Shown: positions 12,674 through 25,104, numbered from the stretch's first letter. The stretch: DNA of 64,000 nucleotides from Sapria himalayana (GCA_029783825.1 JAREIK010000727.1:107001-171000); one strand, 5' to 3'. Notes: generated by a model not told the origin, from the sequence alone. Translations and numbers: made by a program.

Positions 12674-13100
12674 CACTACAAGAAATTATCTTTAGCTATA
12701 GAAATTTAATTAAAGAAATAATCTCTAGCTGATTTGTGAGGAATTAGCTACGTAATTGTAAGAGAAGTTTGATTCTACATTAAAAGACAAATTTATCATG
12801 GATTTGTGACTGATTATAGATGGAAATATTTTTTTTGATAAATATCCCTAGCTAATATTATCGTAGATTTTGGGACAAATAATGACAACAAATTTAGCAA
12901 TTACTTGAGATATGGAGTTTTCCTAGCAAATTAGCTCGAGAAATAATCCCTCACTAAATCATTATTTGGAAATCTTTTTTACAATTTTATATTAATCGCA
13001 AGCAATTAGTCCTTAAATTATAATTTTTCACAAAATATATGTATTTCACTAGGGATATTTCCCTAGCTATTTTGCTCGAGATTATTTTAGTTGTTACTCT
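12674..13100. mobile_element. CACTA (En/Spm) element, left terminus and subterminal repeats
   Basis: Immediately after the TCTA array the sequence switches to CACTACAAGAAATT, a canonical CACTA terminal inverted repeat. The next 400 bp contain many CTAGCTA, CCCTAGCTA, TAGCTCGAGA and TTAGCTA words in both orientations, as expected of CACTA subterminal binding sites. Similar GCTAAGGA / GCTAGGGA words recur at 21,830-21,870 and 28,020-28,150. The outermost right end available is ...TTTTTTTGTAATG at 28,299, a mutated match, and the 3-bp flanks (TTC and ATA) do not match. Confidence 0.75.
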
Positions 13101-14290
13101 ATACTTAATTATTTTTTATTTGTTTTATATATTATTTGTTTTAACATTCGATGTAATTTTGTTCATTAAATATTAGTAATGGTCTATAGATGAGGGATCC
13201 TTTAAAAACACTTACTCCTCATATAATTATAAAAATAGTATATTATAAATAAATAATTACAAAAATTTATAAATAAAATAAAAATTTATATTAATAAAGT
13301 CTAAATTAACTATTCATAGGATTTTAAAATTTTAAAATATTTAAAAAATAATATTTTATTTAATTAATAAACATATTTATATATTTGTATTAATAAAACA
13401 TAAAATTATTAATTCTATAATTATAAATAATTTTTAATTTTTTGAATTAATAAATGAATATACATTAACATTTGTATTAATAAAAATATAAATTTTTTAT
13501 TTGTATGATTATAATAAAAATATTTACAAAAAATCTTAAATAATAAATATATGAATATTAATAAAACTTAAAAAAATATTTTATGATTATAAGAATCTTT
13601 TAAAAAATATTTACAAAAATATTTGAATTAATAAAAGAACACTTTAACTGTTATAAAAAAATATCTCCACATGCTTATTAAAAGAACACTTCAAGTATTT
13701 TTTTTATAGTTATATAACTAATGATATTTTTTTATCCTATAAATACTCAAAATAAATTTTTGCCCTATTAATACTTTTTAAAAGCATACCAAACTGATCC
13801 TAAGTTCATTTGAATTCAAGTTTTATTTTTGCCCCTACTAAAATTTATAAGAATTAAACCATTGTATAAGATATTTAATATTAGCTTTTTATATTCCATT
13901 CTTATTAAAATACTAAATACATCTTTTTTTATGATCTTCTCACTTAAGCTAATTTATGATTTTTATAAATTATAAAATATATCATATAATATGGAATTTT
14001 ATGCCATAAATTTATTTCATAATATATTCATAAAAATATTTTGAATTTATTAATATTTATAACCATTATATATATATATATATAATTCTTTTTTATAATT
14101 TCATATTATTTTTTTTCTTTATGAATTACTATTAAAAATTTATTTATATATTATAAAAATTTAAAATCTTATAAATTTTGTATGGTTATAGATTTATACA
14201 ATTAATAATGGTTATATGAAATAATTGATATTTTTTCAATAATACGAAATAATATTTCAATTTGTTTACTAATTAATAACTTTAAAGGTT
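13101..14290. other. AT-rich interval inside the CACTA block, no gene
   Basis: Very AT-rich sequence with short TTTATAAATAT-like words and a (TA)n tract near 14,067. Around 13,820-13,866 it contains TTTGCCCCTACTAAAATTTA, followed by TAAGAATTAAACC. Its reverse complement resembles the sequence near 41,996-42,040, so the same degenerate repeat occurs in opposite orientation at both places. Confidence 0.6.
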
Positions 14291-14941
14291 ATTTAGTGTG
14301 GGCAAGAAGGGACAACAATTCCTATGTACCATTGTCATGATGAGATCCTTCCCCTCGACCTTTGGCTTTAGGAAGGAGCTTTCAAATCAACCCACAGACA
14401 AAATATCAAACCTCCAATTCTCTAATTATAGTGATTGTCTATACGGATGATGCTGTGCTCCAGTTTGTTGATTTATAGTTTTTCCTTAATTCCTTCATCA
14501 TCCATAACTCGAAATTTCAGTTTTATGGGATATCCCACTAATATTTCATGCATTTACTTATTTTTCACATGTTTCCTTGCTGTCTTATCCTAATACTACA
14601 TATTGATAATAGACGTATTATAATTGTAATTTTTTTTGTAATATTGCTATTATACTCCGGGTCCTCATGACATACATAGTCTATTCTTGATTTTGTTGTT
14701 GAATTTGTGTACGTGATAGGTGGTGGAAAAAGAATGTGAATCAAGTGGGAAGATGGGCGAGTTAGATTCTTTTGAGATTTAAGGAGAAACAAAGAGCGAA
14801 ATGCTTCAAAATTTGACCGAGTTTTAGTTCTCATGTGTAAACAACCTCGCTCTTCAAAATAGAGTAGTAGTACCATAATATTCATCTCCCACAAAAAACA
14901 ATTATTATTATGTTTTTTTTCCTTCCATGTTTTGTTCAATT

Positions 14942-15211
14942 GTCAACATAGTGCTGGAGAATGCTTGGAGCGAACAAGGAGCTAGGATGGCTACCATGGA
15001 TAGTTCTAGCAAAAATGCTAATGAAATGCTTAGCTACCTCACTCTCACTTATAACAAGCCTCTCTCTCTCTCTCTCTCTCGCTTGCTCTCTCGGTTCGTT
15101 TCTCCCAAACCAGTATCGATTGGCTAGTTTTTTGGCCACTAAACTCGTCAAGCATCAATCCTGACGGAACTGATTAAGATCATCTCTGAAGCTTCTACAC
15201 TGAATGATTAG
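14942..15211 (+). pseudogene. Mitochondrial ATP synthase gamma subunit, C-terminal fragment
   Basis: The plus strand reads IVLENAWSEQGARMATMDSS followed by SKNANEMLSYLTLTYNK, matching the conserved C-terminal helix of plant mitochondrial F1 gamma (SEQGARM.AMDSSS.NA.EML..LTLTYNR). After a roughly 87-bp interruption containing a (TC)n tract, it resumes as TRQASILTELIKIISEAST (family TRQASITTELIEIISGASAL) and stops at TAG 15,209-15,211. The interruption does not begin with GT, so it looks like inserted or expanded sequence rather than a clean intron. The rest of the gene is absent. Lying inside a CACTA block, it is best read as a host gene end captured by the transposon and now decayed. Confidence 0.85.
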
Positions 15212-17640
15212 AAGCTTCTTCATGAACAAATTGGTCTTTTTACAATGTTTCCTTGATCAAAATTATATCACAATTATATGAGAAAAATATTTCTGACTTT
15301 CGGAGCGCTGCATTGTGGGACCAAAGCAGGAACCAAAACACAAGTGGGTGAGTTCATTCAAGCATCTTGCACACTTCACCTTTGTTAGTGAATTATATTC
15401 TCTAAAAAATTAAATGTACACAGAACATGCATTACATTTACATTGGTTTTGTATCGGGCACAAAAATTAACACAATGGAAGTTGGCTTGCCAGAGTAACA
15501 TCATCAAAACCTCCAACAAGTTGTTACCATGGAGAGGCTCAACCATGCAGTATAGGAGCAACTCAACTTGGAGGGAGTGAAGTCTAGTGCTGTTAGCCAT
15601 TACTAAGTAATCAGTTGCGTTCTAGAAGACTTTGATGCTTACTCCTGAACTAAAACAATTCCCAAATGGTCATTTTCAACCTAATAGTCCCTCTTTAATG
15701 CATATTCAAATGCACAAACACCATCTCCAAGAAAGAAAATACTGGATATAGGTATGGGTGTTGCATGTTTAAAGATGCAATTGAACTACATACTCCAACC
15801 ATGAATAGCAAAAATGTTGAAAAAAAATGATTTAGAATTGACTATTACAACTTGTATTGACTGTTCTAGGACTAAAGTCAATAAATATAACTCTGAGATG
15901 AGTCCATTTTAGTTGTTTACTCTATTTGTGAACAAAACTGGCTCAACGTAGTAATTTTGGTTCCGTATGGAAATGACATCTGCACATATAGAATTATCAA
16001 GATCAAAAACTAATATAAGGCCATGGCTGATAGTTGGATGTTTTGTTCTTCCACACATTAAATAACTTGAGAAGTGTAGAACAAGGAAAAACTGGTTTAG
16101 AATGTCCAAAATCACTATCTAAACTCACTAGTGCAAGGATTTGAAAAAAAATACAAGAAACACTGATTAACTTTTGTATCTGCAAGCTAGTTCTATACTT
16201 TTTTTTTGAATTTCATATAAAATTCTGTGAGTTCCTTGAAATTTTTTAGACATGAAACAAAACTCACACATATGGCCCATGTTGAATGTATCTTTTTCAT
16301 GATTTGCAAATTAGCAAGTTTTGTTTTTTCTGTGATGACTACTGACCAATTAGATATTGGAACTAATGATATAAGATGCATGTTTTATACATCAGGCAAG
16401 ATATTATGAGACAATATTCCTAGATAAATTTCAAGCTTTTCAACATTTTCGATGAGATCAAGGTGTCCAAGACTTTTGTTGCCCATCCAAAGATTGCTAC
16501 TACTGAAACAGCTACTAGAATGCTATCTTTTTGTCACCAATTTGAAGATATCAATTATTTTCATGTGATGCAAGGTATCTTGTTGCTTATATTTTTGATA
16601 ACCATGAGTATTATCAAGCCATATTAGGTATCTTGATTACTTCCATGTCGAGGTTGGAACACCCTCCCCCCCGTTAAGTCTCATACATCTTGTTGCATTT
16701 TAGACATATATTGGGTAGTTCTTACATGATATGGCTATTGTTTTTTGTAAGTAAAAAGCACGTATATTTTCTCAATGATGCTTGGTCTTGGGTTTAAGCA
16801 AATCAAATACAACCTCTTGACTCTCTGTGGTGAAGAAGAGTGCATCCTCTATCAATATTTTTTTTGTTTTTAAAATCTTTCTTTGACCGCAAAAAATGTT
16901 ATAGTGAACAACACTTTATGTGACTGAATTTGGTTTTCAATTCAAAAGTGATTCTTTAAGTCTCCAGGCAGTTGCCTTTAATTTTAATTGACACTTGATT
17001 TTTACCCTTGTGGATTGTTCTTGTTGATATAGTATTACTAGTCATGCTATCTAAAAAATCACTTCTTTAAATGGAAATTAGTGACATCTCCAAGGGAGAT
17101 CAATTGCTGCATGTAATGCAAAACTTGTCTATATCATATCAAATTTAGAAGTTAAAGGCAAGTTTATTTTTTCACTAGGCATGTGTGTTATTAATGAAAT
17201 ACTCTTATGAGGATTAGTATATTTTGTTCTACATGACATAATTAACATGATTGGTGATGCTCGTGAAAGTGCTGAAAAGGTGATGGCTAATACCCGAAAA
17301 GCCTATCAGTTTGCGAATCAACAAGAGCCAACATTTGTTCCAACTCTAAATAAGGGTCAAACTGCTAAGATTCAAGAGCAAGAAAATTTACTTTGAGCTA
17401 CTGTAAATTTTGGGGAAGGTTGCATGATTACTAATTTCATGTCACCCATTCTTTACATTTTGAAATAAAATTGTACATGCTTAATTATATATTTTCTATC
17501 TCATGGAGATGTTGGGTAGATTTTTATAGTGTTGTAATTATTATGCATTTGTTATGGTAGTTTATGAGGCATTGATACTACAAAAGTCTCATTTAAATGC
17601 TTTTATTATGTTTTAATTATTATATGTTTTAAATTTAATA
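15212..17640. other. CACTA interior, no supportable gene
   Basis: Moderately AT-rich sequence with several frames of 60-70 codons on both strands and no recognisable domain. A short plus-strand segment near 16,450-16,570 reads DEIKVSKTFVAHPKIATTET and another near 17,258 reads DARESAEKVMANTRKAYQFA. Both look protein-like but are broken by stops and I cannot assign them. They may be further captured exons or eroded transposon genes. Confidence 0.45.
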
Positions 17641-17660
17641 TTTTGCTACATTTAAGGTTT

Positions 17661-17790
17661 GGGAAAGAGAGAGACGGTGGGAGGAGAGAGAGAGAGAGAG
17701 AGAGGAGGGACGAGATAGAGAGAGAGAGAAAGGGCAGGGGAGGGGAGAGAGAGGGGAGGATATAAAAGAGCAAAGTAGAGAGAAATAAAA
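17661..17790. repeat. Purine-rich (GA)n tract
   Basis: About 130 bp almost entirely A and G on the plus strand, with several (GA)n runs and GGGGA blocks. It has mirror-like segments and could form triplex (H-DNA). A 92-codon minus-strand frame across it is low complexity and is not treated as a gene. Confidence 0.9.
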
Positions 17791-19300
17791 AATTTTATAA
17801 TTTTATTTATTACTAAATTTTGGAAACAACAATTTAATATACATAATTTGTGCTGCTGAGACAACTTATATCGAGTGTTCTCATATAGACTAAAATAAAA
17901 AGTGATAAAATAAATTATAAATGACATCAAACTTAAATATTTTATTCCAAGCTATGGCTTGGTGCGCACAATGTTGTGAAAAATTGGCCTCATGTCTTTA
18001 GCACGACTCACGACATGATTCATAGCATGATCCACAAAAGCCTACCTAGGCATGATCCAAAATTGTGGAATGCTTTGGGCTATGCTAGGCCAAGATGATT
18101 GACCCAAGTGCTACAAAAGTAGTTGGTACAACACACTCAGAAATTGACCCATATATAGCAAGGATTGAACTAGACTAGCCTAAATCGGACACATGCTATC
18201 CCAAGTTTCAACTCTTATTGGTAGGCTCATAACTAGTATCTATAGATTTGTTTTGAATTTTTTTAATTTGAAGTGATAATCAATCTCTATATGTTTTATT
18301 TTCACGTGAAATATTGGATTGATAGTAAAGTATCGAGTTGCTTGACTATAATAATATATATCAATCTATTTGAGAAAATTTAGGAAATAACTAACTATAC
18401 TAACTACATAAATAATATAGTATAATTATTGTTAGATAATTAAGTTAAAATATATATATTTTTATATTTGGAGGAGTCAATTGAAGAGGAGCCGATACTT
18501 GTGGTTAAGTCTATGTTTTGATCAAGTAGTGAGTACACTAGTACATGTTTCAATATACCAAAATATATTCTTTATAATTACTAGATTCCAGCTAGAATTT
18601 GAGTGCATCTCTACCTATCTATGCTCTTTATTTATAGATAAAATCTTATATCATGGAGCTATGTTCATATATATGAAAATTTTGAGAATTATATCTATAT
18701 GAGCATGTCAGAGAGAATATAAAATATGATTAATTATACTAATAATAATAGTGATATTTAGTCTAGTCATAATTTGATAGTTTAATATTTTTATATGATT
18801 CTTATATATTTGGAGGAGCCAATTAAAAAATTGGTATTTTTGGACAAACATACATTTTGATGAAGAAGTATGTAGGTTACTGTGCATTTCATCTTGTGAA
18901 AATTAAACAAAATATCTAAAATATATTTTACCTAAGAAATAAAAATCAAAACTCATAACTATGCAATCTTAATACAAGAGATTTCTTCCTCTTAATTATA
19001 CTTTATGGTAGCTAGTAGTATTGGAATGTAGAATTATAAAAGATAAATATCACTAAAATATAATTATGCAATACATAAATATATTTGTGAAATAATATAT
19101 GTATGTTTACATTCAATGTGAAAGATTTCTCTCATATCCAAATCCATGTTTGTGTTAGAGGATAAATAAGAATTGATATAAAAAGTAAAAAAGAAAATTT
19201 GTGACCAAAATTTAATATTGATTAGTTTCAAAGTAAGAGCTTGTGAGATGAAGTTAGTTAAATATCACCTGATCATGTTCATATGTTTAACCCTTTGAAC
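17791..19300. other. CACTA interior with a local duplication, no gene
   Basis: The phrase ATATTTGGAGGAG[TC]CAATT occurs near 18,465 and again near 18,808, indicating a roughly 340-bp diverged tandem duplication. The stretch 17,940-18,230 has more balanced composition (TGATTCATAGCATGATCC and related words) and may be an older element remnant. No coding segment is recognised. Confidence 0.5.
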
Positions 19301-19329
19301 ATGTTTGGTTTTCTTTTTCATGAATTATT

Positions 19330-20000
19330 GGCCTGTAAGTAACTTGCCGATCTCAATTAGGCTCCTATTGCATCATTTATTGGAAAATCGGCTGCATTTC
19401 CTTCTATTGCTACTAGTGCAACTTCATTTGACAATAATTCCCCTCTGCCATATGCCATTTCTCCTAGGGTTGGAGAAAATATGTTAAATGCTTTTTCTCC
19501 TCAGTAAATTGTGCAACAACAGCTATTGGCACAACAACAATCCAAACACCAGCAAAAGGTAGCACCATTACATCAACAGTAGAAATTTAGGCAACCATTA
19601 ATCTAGGGATTAGGATAGATATGGCCAACTTTAATAATGAAAATGGCTAAATATTTTGTTTTGCTGTCTTTGGGTTTGTTTTGGTCACATGGGTTGGGCA
19701 ACCACAAATGCAATTGTCAGCCACTAGGTCACCTTCAACTACAATAGTCTATGCAGCTGTCTTTTGTTATGCACAGATTGGGTCATAGCTAGCTGACCCA
19801 AGCAAATCAATTGAATGGTCATCTAGCCCAAGGGCTACCTCATAGCCAGATGGTAAACTCTTGTATGATTGCATTGGTTTTTAGTAGTTTTCAAATTTAC
19901 TAATCTTGATTTTTGTGTAAATTGTAATGCAGTTTGGAATAACCAGTAGCAATCTCCAGGGGACTCATACCTTTCAAATGATAAATGAACAATATATGTC
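19330..20000 (+). pseudogene. Q-rich host gene fragment with a splice junction, identity uncertain
   Basis: With frameshifts and stops, the plus strand reads APIASFIGKSAAFPSIATSA, NNSPLPYAISP, then after a stop IVQQQLLAQQQSKHQQKVAP. Further on it reads LTQANQLNGHLAQGLPHSQM. After GTAAAC at about 19,853 comes a T-rich stretch ending TTGTAATGCAG at 19,932, followed by FGITSSNLQGTHTFQM. This has the form of an exon, an intron with GT and AG borders, and another exon. The Gln/Asn/Ser-rich style resembles the C-terminal tails of plant vesicle-traffic proteins such as the ArfGAP AGD5 group, but this is a resemblance only. Stops and shifts mean it is dead. The retained intron implies capture of genomic DNA rather than reverse transcription. 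Confidence 0.45.
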
Positions 20001-20587
20001 TTTGTTGTGTATCAGTTTTGATGTGTGTAGTATTGTCCCAAAGGTATGCTTGTGTCACATGTCATAGTGATTCAATAACATTGTGTGTGCGCATGTGTCA
20101 TAGTGTGTAGACATTAGTATAGCTAGATGTGACCTTGAGCTTGAAGTTTTTCTCCTCACGTGTTTGAAGTTGTTTACTTTTGTCACCTATAAAATAAATA
20201 TACAATCAAACCAAACATGAGAGAAGTTTTAGAGAGATATTTTAGAGAGTAATTCTATAAATTTTTCTCAAATCTTTAAATAGATACAAGTGTAGAAAGA
20301 ATTTTCTTAGATGGAGAAGCCCCTCAACATCAAATTTCAAGAGCACGCTAAGTGTTACAATCTTATATCAAAAGAAATTCTAGGGTGTTCTAAAAATTCT
20401 AAATATTCTATAATATTCTAGAATCATATAATACCTTTAAGAAGGAAGGGTCCATCTTATTTTGGATTTAGTATGGGTAAAGAAAATCCTTCCCATCTAA
20501 TTTGGTGATGTTCTTGTCACATGTTTATTATGAAATTTGATCGTATCTTTTTGAAATTATCATGATGTTCTTGTCACATGGATATTT

Positions 20588-21060
20588 TAACATAATATAT
20601 TGATAGGCAAATAATAATAAAAATGAAATTAAAGTTTAATAAACATTCTAAAGTTATAATAAATAAAAGTAGTATATGTATTATATAATCTGTGTTGTAT
20701 AATTAAATCATGGTATTTAGTCAGAAACATTATTTTGTAATTTTGTTTATTTATTATAAATGTTTAAAATTTTTTATTTAAAGGTAGATATTTATGCTAT
20801 AATTTTATTTATTTATATTTGGATGTATTTGCTTATATAAAGATATTTTCATGAATGTTTTAACATAAAATATCGAAAGGTAAATAAAAATAAATATGAA
20901 ATTAATGTTTAATAAACATTTTAAAATTATAATCGAAAAATTAATATATATTAAATAATTTATAATACAAAATTATATCATATTATTTAGTAATAAATAT
21001 TAATTTTGTAATTTTATTTAAATGTTATAAATGTAGTAAATTTTTTATTTGATTATAAAA
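20588..21060. repeat. Diverged 273-bp tandem duplication
   Basis: The block TTTTAACATAA..ATAT followed by GAAATTAA.GTTTAATAAACA, ATTTAGT.A..AA and TTTTGTAATTTT starts near 20,588 and recurs near 20,861, with many substitutions. The sequence is AT-rich and non-coding. Confidence 0.75.
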
Positions 21061-21327
21061 TATTAATGCTTGATGTAGCCATGGTGGAATGTGTGTAACA
21101 TGTAGGTTGTGTTCATTGGGTTTTTTTTATATGAATCAAAGAGAGTGATTTTCCATGTAGAATCAAGTCAAAAAAAACTATATAGTTGTTAGGAAAGTGG
21201 CCATTGCTTTGGTGGTTCCATCACTATTTGACTACAACAGTAAATATTAAAAGTTAAGTGCATAATTACAAATATTATATTTAATTTATTTATATATAGC
21301 ATAGCTTTTTATTTCATGTTTTATCAC

Positions 21328-21560
21328 AGGAACTCATGGAGGAACATATGATAGCTGCTTCTCAGCCAATTGAGGGTTCTATGGATCTTCAGATAACTCT
21401 TTTTGAAGGAAGAAATGCAAGAAATCAAAGAAGTGAATGATGAGATGAAAGAAATAAAGAATGTAATGCAATAGCATATGACATATATGGAATCATAGTT
21501 AGTGGCCTTGATGAGACATATAGCACACAGAGTTCCAGTAGAGTATTAATGCCGGAGAGT
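21328..21560 (+). pseudogene. Decayed CACTA-associated coiled-coil ORF (Ptta/En/Spm-like tail)
   Basis: After a splice-acceptor-like TTTTATCACAG the plus strand reads ELMEEHMIAASQPIEGSMDL. With a frameshift it then reads MQEIKEVNDEMKEIKNVMQ and HMTYMES before stops. A charged heptad-like tail just inside the 3' subterminal region of a CACTA element is typical of the Ptta/En/Spm-type accessory protein of plant CACTA transposons. Internal stops and a frameshift show it is inactive. Family assignment is inferred from position and composition rather than from a diagnostic motif. Confidence 0.45.
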
Positions 21561-21599
21561 CGAGCACAGATACATCAATGAATGTTGAGGATATTGATT

Positions 21600-21910
21600 T
21601 CATTTTAAATGATTATATACCTATGTTATGATTTTGTTTTAATTATGTAACTATTGTATCAGAATAATTTATTAACTACATTTACTTTTTGTTAATTATA
21701 AATAATAGTTTATAGTAAATGTTTTTATTCAATTTAATATAAAAATTTAAAAATATGTAATCAAATTTTTTGTATAAAAGTAAACTTGTGAATATAGCTT
21801 TGGAATGAAAAAAATTTTGGAATAAAAATAGCTAGGGATTTTCCCTTGCTAATTTAGCTAAAAAACTTTCTGTACATATTTAGTTCAAAAATATTAATTA
21901 CTATTCTTAA
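21600..21910. mobile_element. CACTA 3' subterminal region, truncated (copy 1)
   Basis: The stretch TTTTTGTTAATTATAAAT..., TTTAATATAAAAA.TTAAAAA and TATGTAATCAA..TTTTTTGTA, followed by ATAGCTAGGGATTTTCCCTT, closely parallels 27,890-28,060. Instead of reaching a terminal GTAGTG it breaks off near 21,905 and TCTA array 3 begins. It is therefore a 3' end that lost its terminus. Confidence 0.7.
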
Positions 21911-21912
21911 TT

Positions 21913-22556
21913 ACTATCTGTCTATCTATCTATCTACTTGTCTATTTGTCTACCTGTCTATCTACTATCTATCTATCTAGTATCTATCTATTTGTCTATC
22001 TATTTACCTCTCTACATCTCTACCTATTATATGTCTATCTATTTTTATGTTTATATGTTTATCTGTATATCTATCTATCTATCTATATATCTGTTTGTAT
22101 ATCTAACTATCTGTCTATATGTTTATCTATCTATTTCTCTATCTATCTCTCTATTAATCTATCTATCTGTCTGTCTGTCAATCTATCCATCTTTTTATCT
22201 ATCCATCTGTCCATTTGTCTTTTTGTCTATCTATCCATCTGTCCAATTGTTTATCTATCCATCTATCCATCTATCCTTCTATCCATCTGTCAATCTATCC
22301 TTCTATCCATCTGTCAATCTATCTATCTATCTATCCATTTGTCTATCTTCCCATTTGCCCATTTTCCCATCTATAAATATGTTCATATGTCCATCTGCCA
22401 ATCTGTCCATCTATCCATCTGTCCATGTGTCCATGTGTCCATCTATCTATCTATCCATCTATTAATCTATCCATATGTTGATCTATCCATGTGTCCATTT
22501 GTCTATCTATCAATCTATCTATGCATCTACCTATCCAACAATTTATCTATCTATCT
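21913..22556 (+). repeat. TCTA tetranucleotide array 3
   Basis: 640 bp of (TCTA)n, unusual for its high share of TCCA units (ATCTATCCATCTGTCCATTT and similar), making this array distinguishable from the others. A 229-codon and a 175-codon frame lie across it as repeat artefacts. It is bounded by the truncated CACTA 3' region and an LTR-like start at 22,557. Confidence 0.97.
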
Positions 22557-24068
22557 TGTTGTGGTTCTGGTAAATTTCATATCAGAATTTAACAATGACA
22601 TGAAACCTACTAATGATCCAAGTGAATATAATTAAATGTTGGACAAGGATATTACCTACTGTAGCACAAACTTAAAATTTGATTTTGATCAACCTATTGA
22701 ATCATAGCACAATCAAGTATCCATGCTTGTAGTGATATCCACACAAATATATTTTCATTATATATAATTTTTTATTTTATATCTCTCCTATTTTATATAA
22801 TATTTTGGTTTTTCACACATTTTATTAATAGGATGTGTCATTAATGAAAGATTTTGATTTTTCACACACCATTTTTAAAAAGATGTGTCATTAAAGAAAC
22901 CTTTAGTTTTTCACACACCTTTATAAAAGGATGTGTCATTAATGAAAAGGATGTCATTCATGAAAATGATGTGTTATTAATAACACACCTTTCTAAAAGA
23001 GTGAAACATGGGCTTTAAGTTTGGTCCAGTTTTAAAGGTCCAAACATATACTATCGGACTAAATTCTTTAGTCTAATTAGTTTAAGGTCTTAAAGAAATT
23101 TCAGACTAAAATTAGGCCTAGTATATTTTAGTCTAACTAAAATAAAACAAACTCACATAATATATACATTTTTATGTGTGTGACACATTAGCTTCTCATA
23201 ATGTTGGCAGCTAGTTTAAAATCTCATTTTAAAGAAACAAGAAATGAGTGGCATTTTGCAATATATGATTATTACCCAAGTGTTGAAAATATAATATTTT
23301 CAACTTAACCTAATTTCATGACCTATTTTATTTGATGACTTAGTCTTTTTGTCATTGATATCTAGATTGATTTATGAGACATTGATCATGTCGTCCTCAC
23401 GTCAATCTATATGTTTCTCGATCTTTGAGTAGACTAACTTAAACAAATATGTTTAATATCTCATATTGACTTATTTCAGCATTGTCACACATTTTAGTAG
23501 TCCTACTCAATTAAGGGGTCAACTGATATCACTTCCATTATATAGAAGGGAAAAATTCCATCTACATCAATCACATCCCTTTGCACAATTTATTGTATAC
23601 CTAGTAAACAACTTTATAACTATCCTTGTTACATGTAGCATCTATTGAATATAAAGTATACAACACCTTTTGTAGGGAACCATATTGACTTCATATCAAA
23701 GGACAATTCATACTAATAATCGCTATGAGAAAATGTATGACACTTATATAACAATCCATGCAACATTCTTTTTGCGAGTAGTTTAGTATATGTCCTCCAA
23801 CATGTACTCAAGTTTTAACTTAATATCCATATTAGTTAACCTACATGCTAGTCTTATTGTATTAATATTTTACTTGATTATTAATACTTGACAAGTGTTA
23901 ATTTAGAATAGTATTCCTAGAATATATCACTCTAAAGCATTATTTTTTTCATCTAATATTTGCATAGATCTAAATAAATATAATGATCAAAAAATAATAT
24001 CATTATACATATATACAAAAATCCCAAAAGAATCATTTAATGATTGACTTTTAGGGCATACTCTAACA
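22557..24068 (+). mobile_element. LTR-like sequence, possible solo LTR (copy 1)
   Basis: It begins TGTTGTGGTTCTGGTAAATT directly after CTATCTATCT and ends ...AGGGCATACTCTAACA at 24,068, so it has the TGTT...AACA borders expected of a plant copia-type LTR. The 5-bp flanks are TATCT and TATAT, a near match. Inside are repeated 50-60-bp blocks with GGATGTGTCATTAATGAAA and its inverted partner CACACACC (22,811-22,990). TCTA-like sequence continues on both sides. No primer-binding site or polyprotein follows, so a solo LTR is the likeliest reading. Strand is given from the TG..CA order only. Confidence 0.6.
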
Positions 24069-24097
24069 TATATATCAATTTATCTATCCATCTATCT

Positions 24098-25104
24098 TGT
24101 TGGGGTACCCATAAATTTCATATCAGAATTTCGTAATGGACTAGGAACCCACCAATGATCCAAGTGAATACAATTAAATGATAGACATTGATGTTACCCA
24201 TTGTAGCACAAAATTAAATTTTTGATTGCAAATGGTTTGGCCATATCCTTGCATAGTCAAGTGTCAGTGCCTCTAGCAGTATCGACACAAACATATCTTC
24301 ATTATATATATATATATATATATTTATTTATTTTCTATCTCTCTCATATTATATAACCATTTAATTTTTCACATCCCTTTCTAAAAGGATGTATCATTAA
24401 CTAAAATTATATGTTAATAATGATACTTTTTAGTTTTTCACACTATTATAAAAGGATATGTCTTTAATGAAACCTTTTAGTTTTTAACACAATTTTAAAA
24501 GGATATGTCATTAATGAAAAGGATGTGTCATTAATAACACACCTTTCTAAAAGAGAGAAATATGTGCCTTAAGTTTGGGCCCATTTTAAAGGTCCAAATA
24601 TCTACTATTAGACCAAACTCTTTATTCTAATTAGCTTAAGATCTGAAATGAATTTCATACTTAAGATTATGCCTAATTTATTTTAGATTAACTAAAATAA
24701 AAAAAACTCCAAATATCTATATGTTTTTTGTGTGTGACCCAATAGGTTCTCGTAACATTGGTAGTAACTTTAAATCTCATTTTAAAGAAACAAGCAATGA
24801 GCATCATTTAGCAATGCATCATTGCTACACAAGTGACAAAAATATAATAGATTCAACTTAACCTAATTTTGTAACTTATTTTATTGTACAACTTAGTCCG
24901 TTTGTCCATTTTATCAAGATTGATTTATGAGGCATGGATCATGTCATTCTCACATCAATCTATATATTTTTTGATCTTTGAGTAGACTAACTTTAATAAA
25001 TAAGCTCAATATCTTATATTGGCTTATTTGAGCATGGTTGTGCATTTTAATTTCCCTCTCAATAAAGGGGCCAACTTATATCACTTCCGTTATATAGAAG
25101 TGTT
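24098..25104 (+). mobile_element. LTR-like sequence, truncated (copy 2)
   Basis: It starts TGTTGGGGTACCCATAAATT, preceded by ATCCATCTATCT, and runs parallel to copy 1 (shared CATATCAGAATTT, AATGATCCAAGTGAATA, GTAGCACAAA, GGATGTGTCATTAATGAAA, TATCACTTCC.TTATATAG). It is clearly diverged from copy 1 and stops at about 25,104, where AT-satellite sequence begins, so its 3' third is missing. Both copies have the same kind of TCTA sequence at their left edge, which suggests either one old tandem duplication or repeated insertion into TCTA. Confidence 0.6.

Noticed and set aside
14565..14939. 124-codon minus-strand frame next to the ATP synthase gamma fragment
   Set aside because: No domain, low-complexity stretches and no conserved pattern; likely chance in non-coding DNA.
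14942..15211. Functional ATP synthase gamma gene
   Set aside because: Only the C-terminal helix region is present, and it is interrupted by a TC-repeat insertion; no upstream exons, targeting peptide or promoter.
17652..17930. 92-codon minus-strand frame
   Set aside because: Half of it is Leu/Ser/Pro translation of the (GA)n tract.
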